Assembly (NCBI RefSeq): GCF_001792815.1
Contig: NZ_CP017674.1
Coordinates: 2,852,001 to 2,916,000 of the forward strand
Origin: Microbacterium sp. BH-3-3-3
GTDB lineage: Bacteria; Actinomycetota; Actinomycetes; Actinomycetales; Microbacteriaceae
Length of the DNA: 64,000 nt
Reading direction: 5' to 3'
The notes under the pieces were generated by a model. That model had not been told where the DNA came from, did no database searches, and saw nothing but the letters and a program-made list of their open reading frames with translations. The first letter of the stretch is position 1, and each line of letters begins with the position of its first letter. The translations under genes were made by a program, and so were the position numbers. Positions 17,791 to 25,839 of the stretch are shown one piece after another.

Positions 17791-17827
17791 CCGGATGCCG
17801 AGGCCCCGACGAGGCCTCGGCATCCGG
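17791..17827. terminator. Bidirectional hairpin terminator
   Basis: A 15-bp perfect stem (CCGGATGCCGAGGCC and its complement) with a 7-base loop lies between the convergent genes ending at 17771 and 17843. Confidence 0.85.
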
Positions 17828-17842
17828 TGTGTACGTCGTCGT

Positions 17843-18394
17843 TCAGCTGCGGGCGACGCGGTTCTCCGCGCTGACCATCCACGACAGCTGCTCGAGGCGC
17901 TCGAGGATCGAGTGCAGGATGTCGGCGCTCGTGGGGTCTTCGTCGTCGACGTCGTCGTGCACCTCGCGGACGGTGCCGACGGTGGCGTCGAGGCGCTCCG
18001 TGATCAGGTCCACGACCTCCGAGGTGTCGACCTCGCCCTGGGGGAACTCGGGGAGGGTCGTGGTCTCGGCGATGGTGTCGCTGCGGCCGTCGGGAAGAGC
18101 GTGCAGGGCACGCATGCGCTCGGCGACGGTGTCGCTGAACTCGCGTGCCGCGTCGATGATCTCGTCGAGCTGCAGGTGGGTGTCGCGGAAGTTCTTGCCG
18201 ACGACGTTCCAGTGCGCCTGCTTGCCCTGGATCGACAGCTCGATCAGGTCGATGAGCACGCGCTGAAGGTTGTCGGTGAGCTCCTCCGAGGCCTGGAAGC
18301 CGCTCTCGGCGTTCTGCTCTTCGGTGGTTTCGGGGCCGTTGCCGCCGCGGGCGGGGCGACGGCGGTTCTTGGTGGTCTCCTGGGTGGCGGACAT
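17843..18394 (-). CDS. dps: Dps-type DNA-protecting ferritin
   Basis: A 183-residue protein with the Dps four-helix bundle: KQAHWNVVGKNFRDTHLQLDEI carries the ferroxidase His and Asp/Glu ligands, and the ERMRALHALPDG loop follows. A basic disordered N-tail of about 35 residues (TKNRRRPARGG) could bind DNA. It stores iron and protects DNA under starvation or oxidative stress. AAGGAAGG precedes the chosen ATG. A SigB/SigF-like promoter can be drawn upstream at 18508-18535. Confidence 0.93.
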   Translation of the reverse strand: MSATQETTKNRRRPARGGNGPETTEEQNAESGFQASEELTDNLQRVLIDLIELSIQGKQAHWNVVGKNFRDTHLQLDEIIDAAREFSDTVAERMRALHALPDGRSDTIAETTTLPEFPQGEVDTSEVVDLITERLDATVGTVREVHDDVDDEDPTSADILHSILERLEQLSWMVSAENRVARS

Positions 18395-18455
18395 GCGCCT
18401 TCCTTTCACTCGCGGTCGGTAGCGACGTTAGGCGCTTCGTCGGCGGGCGCGGCGG

Positions 18456-18484
18456 GGGTTGCGAGCCTTCGCACAGCGGGGTAG
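18456..18484 (+). promoter_or_regulatory. SigB/SigF-like promoter toward the GH15 gene
   Basis: GGGTTG-N17-GGGTAG resembles the actinobacterial stress-sigma consensus (GTTT, about 15-17 bases, GGGTAT). It is 90 bases upstream of the GH15 start. Inference from pattern only. Confidence 0.45.
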
Positions 18485-18507
18485 CTGCCGACGCGTGGGT
18501 CGGCGCC

Positions 18508-18535
18508 GTAGCCGCTCCCCTCGGAATGGACAACC
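18508..18535 (-). promoter_or_regulatory. SigB/SigF-like promoter toward dps
   Basis: On the reverse strand GGTTG-N17-GGCTAC can be read 114 bases upstream of the dps ATG, with the same spacing as the divergent site at 18456-18484. Weaker match to the stress-sigma consensus. Confidence 0.3.
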
Positions 18536-18573
18536 CCGGCCTCGCCTCACCGCGCCGTTCTTAGCGTGGAGAC

Positions 18574-20382
18574 GTGCCCCACACACCCCCTGCTCCGTCT
18601 CGCCCCCTCCGCGACTACGCCGCGATCGGTGACGGTCGGACGGTCGCTCTGATCGGTCTCGACGGATCGGTGGACTGGCTGCCGCTCCCGAACATCCACT
18701 CGCGCCCCGTGTTCGCGCGACTCGTCGACGAATCGGCCGGCGGGTGCATCGAACTCGCTCCGGTGGAGGAGTACGAGGTCACCCGGCGTTACCTGCCGCA
18801 CACGAACGTGCTCGAGACGACCTTCACGACCGCGTCGGGGGTGGCCACCGTGACCGACGCCATGGTCACGGGCATCGCCGGACGCCTCCCGTGGGCCGAG
18901 CTCGCGCGGCGCGTCGACGGGGTGAAGGGCGAGGTCGAGTTCGCCTGGTGCGTACAGCCCGGCACCATGCTGCGCTCCGCCGCCCCGTGGACCGAACGCA
19001 TCGACGGCTTCTCGATCATGCGCATCGGACACGTCTCGCTCGCCGTTGTCGGCCATGAGCACGGTCTGCATGGCGACCCGGATGCCGGCAACGAGAGCAT
19101 CGACGGCGCGTTCACGACGTCGAAGGGCTCGCGCCATCTGCTCGTGATCGCCGCGACCGAGGGGGAGCCGCTGCGCATCCCCGACGCGAAGAACGTCGAC
19201 CGCGGCATCGACCGCACCGTCGACGGGTGGACGACGTGGTCCGACGAGTTCTCGTACGAGGGACCCTGGGCCGAAGACGTGCAGCGCAGCGCCCTCGCGC
19301 TGAAGCTGCTGTTGTTCAGCCCCACCGGGGCGATCGCGGCGGCGGCGACGACGTCGCTCCCCGAGAACCCCCGCGGGGGCAAGAACTGGGACTACCGCTA
19401 CGCCTGGGTGCGCGATCTCGCCTACACGGCGCACGCCTGGGTGGGTTTCGGTCTGCGCGAGGAGACGCACGCGGCCATCTCGTGGCTGCTGCGCACGATC
19501 CGCAAGAACGGTCCCGAGGTGCAGGTGATGTACACCCTCGACGGCGAGGCCGAGATCGGGCTCGAGAAGCACGACGTGCCGGGCTGGAACGGCAACCAAC
19601 CGGTCGTGACCGGGAACCCCGCGCAGGGGCAGCTGCAGCTCGGCGTATACGGCGACCTGATCGCCCTGTGCCGCACCTACGTCGAGGCGGGGAACCGTCT
19701 CGACATCCAGACCGGACGCCTGCTCGCCGACGTCGCCGACCGCACGTGCGACCTGTGGCGCCGCGAGGACTCGGGCATGTGGGAGCTCCCGGAGCTGCGT
19801 CACTACACCTCGTCGAAGATGGGCTGCTGGAAGGCCCTCGACGACGCCCAGTGGCTCGCGGCCGGCGGACACATCCCCGACAACGCCGACCGGTGGCGCG
19901 CGGAGCGCGACCGCATCCACCGCTGGGTCGAAGAGCACTGCTGGTCGGAGGAGCTCGAGGCCTACACGCTCGCCCCCGGAAGCTCCGATCTCGACGCGTC
20001 GGTGCTGCTGCACGCCCCCACCGGCTTCGACCGGGGCGAGCGCATGTCGAAGACCCTGGATGCCATCACCGAACGTCTCACGACGGAGAACCACCTCGTC
20101 TACCGGTACACCGGCATGGACCAGGAGGAGCAGACGTTCGTCGCCTGCGCCTTCTGGCGGGCCACGGCGCTCGCCTGCGTCGGCCGCCACGACGAGGCGG
20201 TCGAGGCGATGGACGCTCTCGTCGCCCAGGGGAACGACGTCGGCATCTACTCCGAGATGATCGCCGAATCGGACGGGGCGTTCTGGGGCAACCTCCCGCA
20301 GGCGCTCAGTCACCTGGCCCTCATCAACGCCGCGCTCGTCATCCGCGAACTCGTGGATGCCGCCGAGCTCTCCGGCCGCTGA
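18574..20382 (+). CDS. Glycoside hydrolase family 15 protein (glucoamylase/trehalase-like)
   Basis: A 602-residue GH15 protein: N-terminal beta domain (LRDYAAIGDGRTVALIGLDG, SVDWLPLPN) and C-terminal alpha/alpha toroid with GGKNWDYRYAWVRDLAYTAHA, IGLEKHDVPGWNGNQPVVTG and SGMWELPELRHYTSSKMGCW. The length of about 600 residues and NWDYRY motif fit actinobacterial trehalase or glucoamylase homologues; substrate not certain. GTG start after a weak GGAGA. A stress-sigma-like promoter lies upstream, and the SDR gene follows by 53 bases, suggesting co-transcription. Confidence 0.92.
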   Translation: MPHTPPAPSRPLRDYAAIGDGRTVALIGLDGSVDWLPLPNIHSRPVFARLVDESAGGCIELAPVEEYEVTRRYLPHTNVLETTFTTASGVATVTDAMVTGIAGRLPWAELARRVDGVKGEVEFAWCVQPGTMLRSAAPWTERIDGFSIMRIGHVSLAVVGHEHGLHGDPDAGNESIDGAFTTSKGSRHLLVIAATEGEPLRIPDAKNVDRGIDRTVDGWTTWSDEFSYEGPWAEDVQRSALALKLLLFSPTGAIAAAATTSLPENPRGGKNWDYRYAWVRDLAYTAHAWVGFGLREETHAAISWLLRTIRKNGPEVQVMYTLDGEAEIGLEKHDVPGWNGNQPVVTGNPAQGQLQLGVYGDLIALCRTYVEAGNRLDIQTGRLLADVADRTCDLWRREDSGMWELPELRHYTSSKMGCWKALDDAQWLAAGGHIPDNADRWRAERDRIHRWVEEHCWSEELEAYTLAPGSSDLDASVLLHAPTGFDRGERMSKTLDAITERLTTENHLVYRYTGMDQEEQTFVACAFWRATALACVGRHDEAVEAMDALVAQGNDVGIYSEMIAESDGAFWGNLPQALSHLALINAALVIRELVDAAELSGR

Positions 20383-20435
20383 TCCTCTGCCGCGACGTCT
20401 CGTCTCGGCATCCATCCCCCATGAAAGGACTCGCC

Positions 20436-21329
20436 ATGAGCACGCAGTACACGTTCACCGATCCCACGAAGCTCTACGCCGACATCGAGCCCCAGGCGCA
20501 GGACCAGCCCGAGCCCGGCCTCGATGCCGAGCTGACCCCGAAGGCCGCGCTCGGCGAGGACACCTACGTCGGCAGCGAGCGGCTGAAGGGCCGCAAGGCG
20601 CTGATCACCGGAGCCGACTCGGGGATCGGCGCGGCCACCGCGATCGCGTTCGCCCGCGAGGGAGCCTCGGTGGCGATGTCGTACCTGCCGGAGGAGAAGG
20701 TGGATGCCGACCGCATCGCCGGAATCCTTCGTGAGGCCGGCGCGACCGTCGTGCAGATCCCCGGCGACCTGCGCGAGCGCGAGTACGCCCGCACGCTGGT
20801 CAAGGAAGCGGTCGAGGGCCTCGGCGGCCTCGACATCGTCGTCAACAACGGCGGCAAGCAGATCTTCAACGAAGACCTGACGACGCTGGACGACGAGCAG
20901 TTCGACGACACGTTCAAGACCAACGTCTACGCGATGTTCTGGATCTGCAAGGAGGCCATCCCGCACCTGCCCGCGGGTTCGGCCATCATCAACACCACGT
21001 CGATCCAGGCGTACTCGCCCGCGCCGATCCTCGTCGACTACGCCTCGACCAAGTCGACCATCAACACCTTCACCAAGGCCCTCGGTCAGCAGCTCGCGCC
21101 CAAGGGCATCCGCGTGAACGCCGTGGCACCCGGCCCGATCTGGACGCCGCTGCAGGTGACCGACGGTCAGCCGAACGAGAAGGTCGACGAGTTCGGCGAG
21201 GAGACCCCGCTCGGACGCATGGGCCAGCCCGCCGAGCTCGCCCCCGCGTACGTGTACCTCGCCTCGGCGGAGTCGAGCTACGTCATCGGCGAGACGCTCA
21301 ACGTCAACGGCGGCATGCCGACGCCGTAA
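20436..21329 (+). CDS. Short-chain dehydrogenase/reductase, stress-associated YhdF/YgdG-type
   Basis: A 297-residue SDR with an N-terminal extension of about 45 residues (YTFTDPTKLYADIEPQ) typical of general-stress SDRs. Then come the NAD(P) motif TGADSGIGAATAIAFAREG, NNGG, the catalytic Ser-Tyr-Lys (NTTSIQAYSP, YASTKSTINTF) and the C-terminal IGETLNVNGGMP. Substrate unknown. GAAAGGA precedes the ATG at 20436; an upstream in-frame ATG at 20421 is unlikely. Confidence 0.93.
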   Translation: MSTQYTFTDPTKLYADIEPQAQDQPEPGLDAELTPKAALGEDTYVGSERLKGRKALITGADSGIGAATAIAFAREGASVAMSYLPEEKVDADRIAGILREAGATVVQIPGDLREREYARTLVKEAVEGLGGLDIVVNNGGKQIFNEDLTTLDDEQFDDTFKTNVYAMFWICKEAIPHLPAGSAIINTTSIQAYSPAPILVDYASTKSTINTFTKALGQQLAPKGIRVNAVAPGPIWTPLQVTDGQPNEKVDEFGEETPLGRMGQPAELAPAYVYLASAESSYVIGETLNVNGGMPTP

Positions 21330-21341
21330 GCGTGACGCGCA

Positions 21342-21379
21342 GAAGGGGCCGTCGTCCGGGATCGGGCGGCGGCCCCTTC
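21342..21379. terminator. Hairpin terminator
   Basis: GAAGGGGCCG and CGGCCCCTTC form the base of a 16-bp stem with one mismatch, 13 bases after the SDR stop. Confidence 0.75.
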
Positions 21380-21390
21380 GTCTGCGGTGC

Positions 21391-21475
21391 GCCACCCCCC
21401 CTGTTGAGTGTCCGACACACGCCGCGTTCGCGGTCGGCACTGCGGCGTGTCGTGGACACTCAACAGGGGGGTGGC
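21391..21475. repeat. Palindromic repeat family A, copy 1
   Basis: An 85-bp palindrome between convergent genes. Outer arms begin GCCACC-poly(C) and continue GTTGAGTGTCC; a 3-base internal mismatch follows, then ACACGCCGC, a 16-base loop and the complementary half (GCGGCGTGT, CGT, GGACACTCAAC). The core matches copies at 25851-25916 and 34017-34078. Confidence 0.9.
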
Positions 21476-21482
21476 GTCCTGA

Positions 21483-21947
21483 TCAGGCGGTGAGCGGCTT
21501 GCGGTAGAAGATCTCGCCGTCGGCGGTGGTCTCGGTGCGGTGATACCCCTCGCGCTCGTACAGACGCTGGTTGGCTTCACTCAGGCCGCCGGTGAAGAGC
21601 TCCGCCTCGGTGGCGCCGGCTTCGCGTCCGCGCTGCTCGACCGCTGCCAGCAGCAACGTTCCGAGACCGGCGCCCTGCTGATCGGGGGCGATCGCGAGGC
21701 GCCCGATGAGCAGCAGTTCCCCGTCACGGCGTGCGCGGACGGCGCCGACGATCCGGTGTCCGTCGACGGCGACGCAGCCGAGGTTCTCGACCAGCTCGGC
21801 TTCGAGCTCGGGCAGGGTCTGCGTGAGCGGAGGCATGTCGGGATCGCCGTAGATGAGCGCTTCGCTCGCGAAGGCGGCGCGCTGGATCGTGAGCACCTCT
21901 CCGGCGTCGTCGGGATGGATGGGGCGCACAGCGGGCGAGTCGGCCAC
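21483..21947 (-). CDS. GNAT family N-acetyltransferase
   Basis: A 154-residue GNAT fold: VRPIHPDDAGEVLTIQRAAF start, IGRLAIAPDQQGAGLGTLLL acetyl-CoA-binding motif A (Q-x-x-G-x-G/A), and a C-terminal ANQRLYEREGYHRTET motif B. Substrate unknown. GTG start at 21947 with AGGAGA seven bases upstream. Its 3' end faces palindromic repeat A1. Confidence 0.88.
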   Translation of the reverse strand: MADSPAVRPIHPDDAGEVLTIQRAAFASEALIYGDPDMPPLTQTLPELEAELVENLGCVAVDGHRIVGAVRARRDGELLLIGRLAIAPDQQGAGLGTLLLAAVEQRGREAGATEAELFTGGLSEANQRLYEREGYHRTETTADGEIFYRKPLTA

Positions 21948-21990
21948 GGGTGTCTCTCCTGGTGAGTCGGGGTGAGGGGGGTTAACTATC

Positions 21991-22965
21991 ATGGGCATGA
22001 GCGGTCCGTTTTCCAGCGGTTCGCCGTCCTCGCCTATGAACGATTTCTTCGACTCGCGCGTCCGCACCGATGACGTGGCCGACACGCAGGCCTGGCTGCA
22101 AGAGCAGTACGGGCGGGTCGACGTGCTCGCCGAGAGGGCCTCGATCGCGGAGCACGCGGTCGGTGATGCGGCGTTCGCTCTGCGACACCTGACCTGGGAC
22201 TGCCGGGCCGAGATCGTCTACGAGGCGGATCGGTTCTACTTCGCCACCTCGAATCCCGGGTTCTCGTGGACCATCGGCTCCGAATCCGGCGACTACAGCG
22301 TGGAGCCCGGCATCGTGCAGCCCGGTCGCGAACTCATCGGGCGACCGATCGACACGACGGTGCAGCTCGTGGCCTTCGACGCCGAGTGGCTGAGCGAGAC
22401 GGCCCGCACGATCTACGGCGACGAGACGCTCGTGGCCCGGTTCGCCGGCACGGGACCGGTGTCGCGGCGCCTGGGCGAGTACTGGCTCGCGACGCTGCGG
22501 TGGTCGCTGACGCAGGTCCCCCTGCTGGCGGAGCCTCTCGTGCGGGCGCACGTGCGACGCGCCCTCGCCGCGGCGACGCTCGAGGCGTTCCCGCTCGTGG
22601 GCGACGCACGCGAGCGGCGGGCATCGGCCCTCGAGCAGGCGACGATCTACACCGCCGCGACGTCGTGGATCGACGATCACGCGTCGTTGCCGGTGACGGT
22701 CGACGACGCGGCGCGTGCCGTCGGCACGTCTGCCACCGGTCTGCGTCGCGCATTCGCGGCCAACGGGCAACTTGCGTCCTCTCCCGAGGAGTACCTGTCC
22801 GCGGCGCGTCTGAGCGCGGCTCACGCCGACCTCCTCGACGCCGACGCGGGATGTGCGTCGGTCGCGGAGGTCGCCGCCCGATGGGGTTTCGCCGACCCGG
22901 ACGCCTTCGTGCGGTCGTACGTCGAGGTGTATCGCGTCGCACCGCAGCGCACGCTCGAGCGGTGA
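21991..22965 (+). CDS. AraC family transcriptional regulator
   Basis: A 324-residue protein with an N-terminal sensor-like region of about 200 residues and a C-terminal AraC HTH pair. The first HTH reads LPVTVDDAARAVGTSATGLR; the second lies in VAARWGFADPDAFVRSYVEV followed by YRVAPQRTLE. The regulated gene is not evident. Starts at 21991, 21997 and 22036 are possible; a GAGGGGGG tract precedes the first two. Confidence 0.88.
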   Translation: MGMSGPFSSGSPSSPMNDFFDSRVRTDDVADTQAWLQEQYGRVDVLAERASIAEHAVGDAAFALRHLTWDCRAEIVYEADRFYFATSNPGFSWTIGSESGDYSVEPGIVQPGRELIGRPIDTTVQLVAFDAEWLSETARTIYGDETLVARFAGTGPVSRRLGEYWLATLRWSLTQVPLLAEPLVRAHVRRALAAATLEAFPLVGDARERRASALEQATIYTAATSWIDDHASLPVTVDDAARAVGTSATGLRRAFAANGQLASSPEEYLSAARLSAAHADLLDADAGCASVAEVAARWGFADPDAFVRSYVEVYRVAPQRTLER

Positions 22966-22997
22966 TCGCCGGGTGCTGACCGAGGGACTCTGATCGC

Positions 22998-23258
22998 TCA
23001 GCGGTCGCGGTCGGTGTACTCGCCGGGGTTGTCGAGGTCTTCGTGCGCCTCGTCGCCGCTCGGCAGCTCGACGTCGGTGTAGGCGCCGGCCTCGTCGGTG
23101 CGGGGGCGCGACTCGCTCCCGTCGGCGTTCTCGCGGTCGACGTACTCGCCGGGCGCGTCGGCGCTCCCGCGGTCGTCGTCTCCGCCGGGCAGCTGCACGT
23201 CGGTGTACTCGCCTTCTTCGGGTCCGGTGCCGTGTCCGTTGACGTCGCGCTCAGTCAT
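22998..23258 (-). CDS. Small acidic repetitive disordered protein
   Basis: An 86-residue, strongly acidic protein without Cys or Trp. Two kinds of short repeat alternate: EYTDVQLPGGD / AYTDVELPSGD and PGEYVDRE / PGEYTDRD. This looks like a hydrophilin-like stress protein, an inference from composition. AGGAGG precedes the ATG. A TGTCAAG motif (reverse strand, 23322-23328) is about 65 bases upstream. Divergent from a small hydrophobic protein gene. Confidence 0.8.
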   Translation of the reverse strand: MTERDVNGHGTGPEEGEYTDVQLPGGDDDRGSADAPGEYVDRENADGSESRPRTDEAGAYTDVELPSGDEAHEDLDNPGEYTDRDR

Positions 23259-23382
23259 GTCCGCCTCCTGGGGGTCGTGATGACAGCGACGCTAGTCCGC
23301 GGATGCCGGGGGCGCAGCGGTCTTGACACGGCTTCCGCCGCGCAGCCCGCACGGCGCCACCCGTGCGGTGCCGCCCGCACGG

Positions 23383-23409
23383 TGTCAAGGGCGCAGACGA
23401 GGGGGCGTC
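23383..23409 (+). promoter_or_regulatory. ECF-type promoter candidate
   Basis: TGTCAAG-N16-CGTC lies 20 bases before the ATG of the small hydrophobic protein. The pattern resembles ECF41-class sigma promoters (TGTCACA-N16-CGTC). The same arrangement is seen at 32930-32956. Not proven. Confidence 0.4.
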
Positions 23410-23428
23410 GACCCGGCAGAGTGGGACC

Positions 23429-23587
23429 ATGCCCGCTCTCGCCATCATCCTCGTCATCGTCGGTCTCGTGCTCCTCTTCCTCGGCATCTTCGTCGAGGCC
23501 GTGAAGTTCCTGCTCTGGATCGGCGTGATCATCCTGATCATCGGTGTGATCGCCGCGCTCATGCGGTTCATCCGTCGCCAGGTCTGA
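23429..23587 (+). CDS. Small hydrophobic membrane protein, 52 aa
   Basis: Two adjacent membrane segments (ALAIILVIVGLVLLFLGIFV and FLLWIGVIILIIGVIAALM) ending in FIRRQV, typical of very small actinobacterial stress or membrane proteins (DUF6131-like). A TGTCAAG-N16-CGTC promoter candidate precedes it, which with the short leader supports expression. The weak ribosome site leaves the start moderately sure. Confidence 0.75.
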   Translation: MPALAIILVIVGLVLLFLGIFVEAVKFLLWIGVIILIIGVIAALMRFIRRQV

Positions 23588-23700
23588 CCGTTCGTCCCCA
23601 CCCCCGGATCCGACCGAGGTCGGAGCGATCCGAAGCCGTCCCCCGTGTGCCGCACCGACGTGCGTCACGCGGCCGGGGCGGCCTTTCGCGTGAGGCCGGC

Positions 23701-24705
23701 TCAGGCCGAGAACAGGTCGCGACCGCGCGGGGGGCGCAGGGCCGCCACCGCCTCGAGCGCCGGGGCCAGCTCGGGATAGCGGAAGACGTAGCCCGCCTCG
23801 GTCAGCACGCGGGGCACCGCCCACCGGCTCTTCAGCACGAGTTCGGGCTCGTTGCGCAGCAGCGCCATCGCCGGATCGAGCATCCACCGGAAAGCGGGCA
23901 GGCCGATCGGCGCCCGCGCGATGCGCCGGAGCTCTCGCATGAGGGTGCGGTTGTCGCTCACGGCGGGCGCGGCCAGGTTGACCGGACCGACGATGTCGTC
24001 GCGGTCGCGCAGGAATCGCACGGATGCCACGACGTCATCGATGTGGATCCAGCTGAAGCGCTGGTGGCCCGAGGTGCGGTGCCAGCTCGACCACGGGCGC
24101 CCCGTGGGGCGCGCGCCGATTCCGCGGTATCGGCGGTGGGGGAACCACCAGCTGTCGATCTGCGGGCCGCTCAGCCCGAGTCGGGCGAGGGCGAACAGCA
24201 TGCGGGTCGCGGGACCGTCTCCGAGCACGATCGCCATGCGCAACGCCACCCGGCGCGTGCGGGGCAGTTCTCCCTCGAAGAACGCGCGTTCCCAGCTCGT
24301 GGCCACATCGACCGAGAACCCCTCGCCGATCTCGCCGTCGACCTCGTCGTGGCCGTGCTCGGTGGCGTGGCGGTAGATCGTCGCGGTCGAGGCGTTCATC
24401 CACACCGCGGGTGGATGGGCGGCGTGCGCGACGGCGGAGTGCAGGGCACGGGTGGTGTCGACGCGAGAGCGCAGGATCTCGTCACGGTTCGCGTCGGTGT
24501 ACCGGCACGACACGATCTTGCCCGCCAGGTTCACCAGGACGTCGGCGCCGTCGACGACCCGCGCCACGGCGGCCGGATCGGCCCAGGTCGCGGTGCCGGT
24601 GCGGCCGATCGTGTCGACGTCGTAGCCGTCGTCTCGGAACGCGGCGACCAGCGCTCCGCCGACGAATCCGCTCGCTCCGGCGATTACGGCGCGGGGTCGG
24701 GGCAC
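23701..24705 (-). CDS. TIGR01777 family epimerase-like protein (DUF1731 C-terminus)
   Basis: A 334-residue extended-SDR protein: IAGASGFVGGALVAAFRDDG nucleotide-binding motif, LVNLAGKIVSCRYTDANRDE, and a C-terminal DUF1731-type region ending near SRWAVPRVLTEAGYVFRYPE. Members are NAD(P)-dependent epimerase relatives of unknown substrate (SulA/YfcH type). AGGAGG lies upstream of the ATG. Confidence 0.92.
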   Translation of the reverse strand: MPRPRAVIAGASGFVGGALVAAFRDDGYDVDTIGRTGTATWADPAAVARVVDGADVLVNLAGKIVSCRYTDANRDEILRSRVDTTRALHSAVAHAAHPPAVWMNASTATIYRHATEHGHDEVDGEIGEGFSVDVATSWERAFFEGELPRTRRVALRMAIVLGDGPATRMLFALARLGLSGPQIDSWWFPHRRYRGIGARPTGRPWSSWHRTSGHQRFSWIHIDDVVASVRFLRDRDDIVGPVNLAAPAVSDNRTLMRELRRIARAPIGLPAFRWMLDPAMALLRNEPELVLKSRWAVPRVLTEAGYVFRYPELAPALEAVAALRPPRGRDLFSA

Positions 24706-24816
24706 GGCATCCTCCTGGGTCGGGTGGCCTCAGCCTAGGGGCGGGGGCGTGCTGATCGCCCTCCTGTTGCTCGACACCGATGGAGTGCGCGGAACGCGCG
24801 GGGAACCCCTGCCACA

Positions 24817-25428
24817 ATGGAGGCCATGCGACGACGGGCACGGGGCGCACGCGTCGCGCGCGGGGGCGTCGCTGCATCGATCGCCACCTTCGTCGCGTTG
24901 CTCTCGCACGTGACCGGCGGGGGAGCCGTGCCCGGCTGGATCGGTGTCGTCGTTCCGCTCGCGCTGTCGTTCGTCGCCTGCACGGTCCTGGCCGGCCGAC
25001 GGCTCTCGGCCTGGCGTCTGAGCGCGGCCGTCGTCGTCAGCCAGCTGCTGTTCCACGCGCTGTTCGTGCTCGGCAGCTACGACCTCGGCGCGGCCGGCCA
25101 CGTGCACGGGGCCGTCTTCCCGGCGGTCGCCGCGGATCCGGTGGGCGCCGCCCTGACGCCGGATGCCACGATGTGGCTCTGGCACGCGCTCGCCGCCGCC
25201 GTCACCTCGCTGGCGTTGCACCGCGCGGAACGCACCCTGGGGGTGCTGCGTGCGCTCGCGGGCCGCGCGGTCGAGGGACTGCGTGCGCGCGTGCGCGTGA
25301 TGGCGGCGACGTTCGGGCCCGTGTCGGCGCGCCATCGCGTTGCGGTCGTGGTCGCCGTCGTGCGCCCGACCTCGGTGCTGCTCGCCGCGAGCGCGAGGCG
25401 TCGCGGGCCGCCGGTCTCGGCATCCTGA
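24817..25428 (+). CDS. Integral membrane protein, copper/DUF1775-neighbourhood type
   Basis: A 203-residue protein with about five membrane segments (GVAASIATFVALLSHV, IGVVVPLALSFVACTVLAG, LSAAVVVSQLLFHALFVLG, MWLWHALAAAVTSLAL and a basic C-tail). His residues sit in FHALF, GHVHG and WLWHAL. In related actinobacteria similar proteins lie beside YcnI-type (DUF1775) and PepSY genes; here only the PepSY gene follows. The role is not established. Confidence 0.7.
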   Translation: MEAMRRRARGARVARGGVAASIATFVALLSHVTGGGAVPGWIGVVVPLALSFVACTVLAGRRLSAWRLSAAVVVSQLLFHALFVLGSYDLGAAGHVHGAVFPAVAADPVGAALTPDATMWLWHALAAAVTSLALHRAERTLGVLRALAGRAVEGLRARVRVMAATFGPVSARHRVAVVVAVVRPTSVLLAASARRRGPPVSAS

Positions 25429-25835
25429 CCCTGCTCCGCGTCACGTCGTGCCGTGAGCGGTGCGTCCCGGCCGTCTGACGGACCGGGCGGGCGGTCGCGC
25501 ACGCCGAGTGCTCTCGCGCCGGCGCGACTCCCTTCCACGTCCCCTCGGGACGCCCCCTTCCTCGGTCATCGTCGAGCGGCGATGTCGTCTCCCGTGGCGC
25601 ACCGCCACGCTGCGACGTCGACCGCGCGCGGGACCCCGGCCCGTCGTGCACGCGCGCGGCGCCGCCGACCGACGGGCGCCACCCGGTGCCCGGAGAAGAG
25701 ATCCTCCATGTTCCGTTCCCCTCCCCTCACCCTGCCGGCGTCGGTCGTCGCGGCATCCGCTCCCGACGAGTCCGCCCCGCCGTCCCCGCCGCCCGCGCCC
25801 GCCCCCGGCCGCCCCGTCCAGCCCGGGGCGCCGTC
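25429..25835. other. 407-bp region without a confident gene
   Basis: Between the membrane protein and the PepSY gene there is GC-rich sequence with no recognisable protein on either strand, apart from a possible 43-codon reading frame coupled to the PepSY start. A gene such as DUF1775/YcnI found here in relatives is not present or not recognisable. Confidence 0.5.
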
Positions 25836-25839
25836 ATGA
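25708..25839 (+). CDS. Possible 43-aa upstream reading frame coupled to the PepSY gene
   Basis: ATG after GAGAAGAG, a short hydrophobic start (PPLTLPASVVAASA) and a Pro-rich tail; its TGA overlaps the PepSY ATG (ATGA). The overlap suggests translational coupling, but the sequence resembles no known protein and could be chance. Confidence 0.25.
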   Translation: MFRSPPLTLPASVVAASAPDESAPPSPPPAPAPGRPVQPGAPS

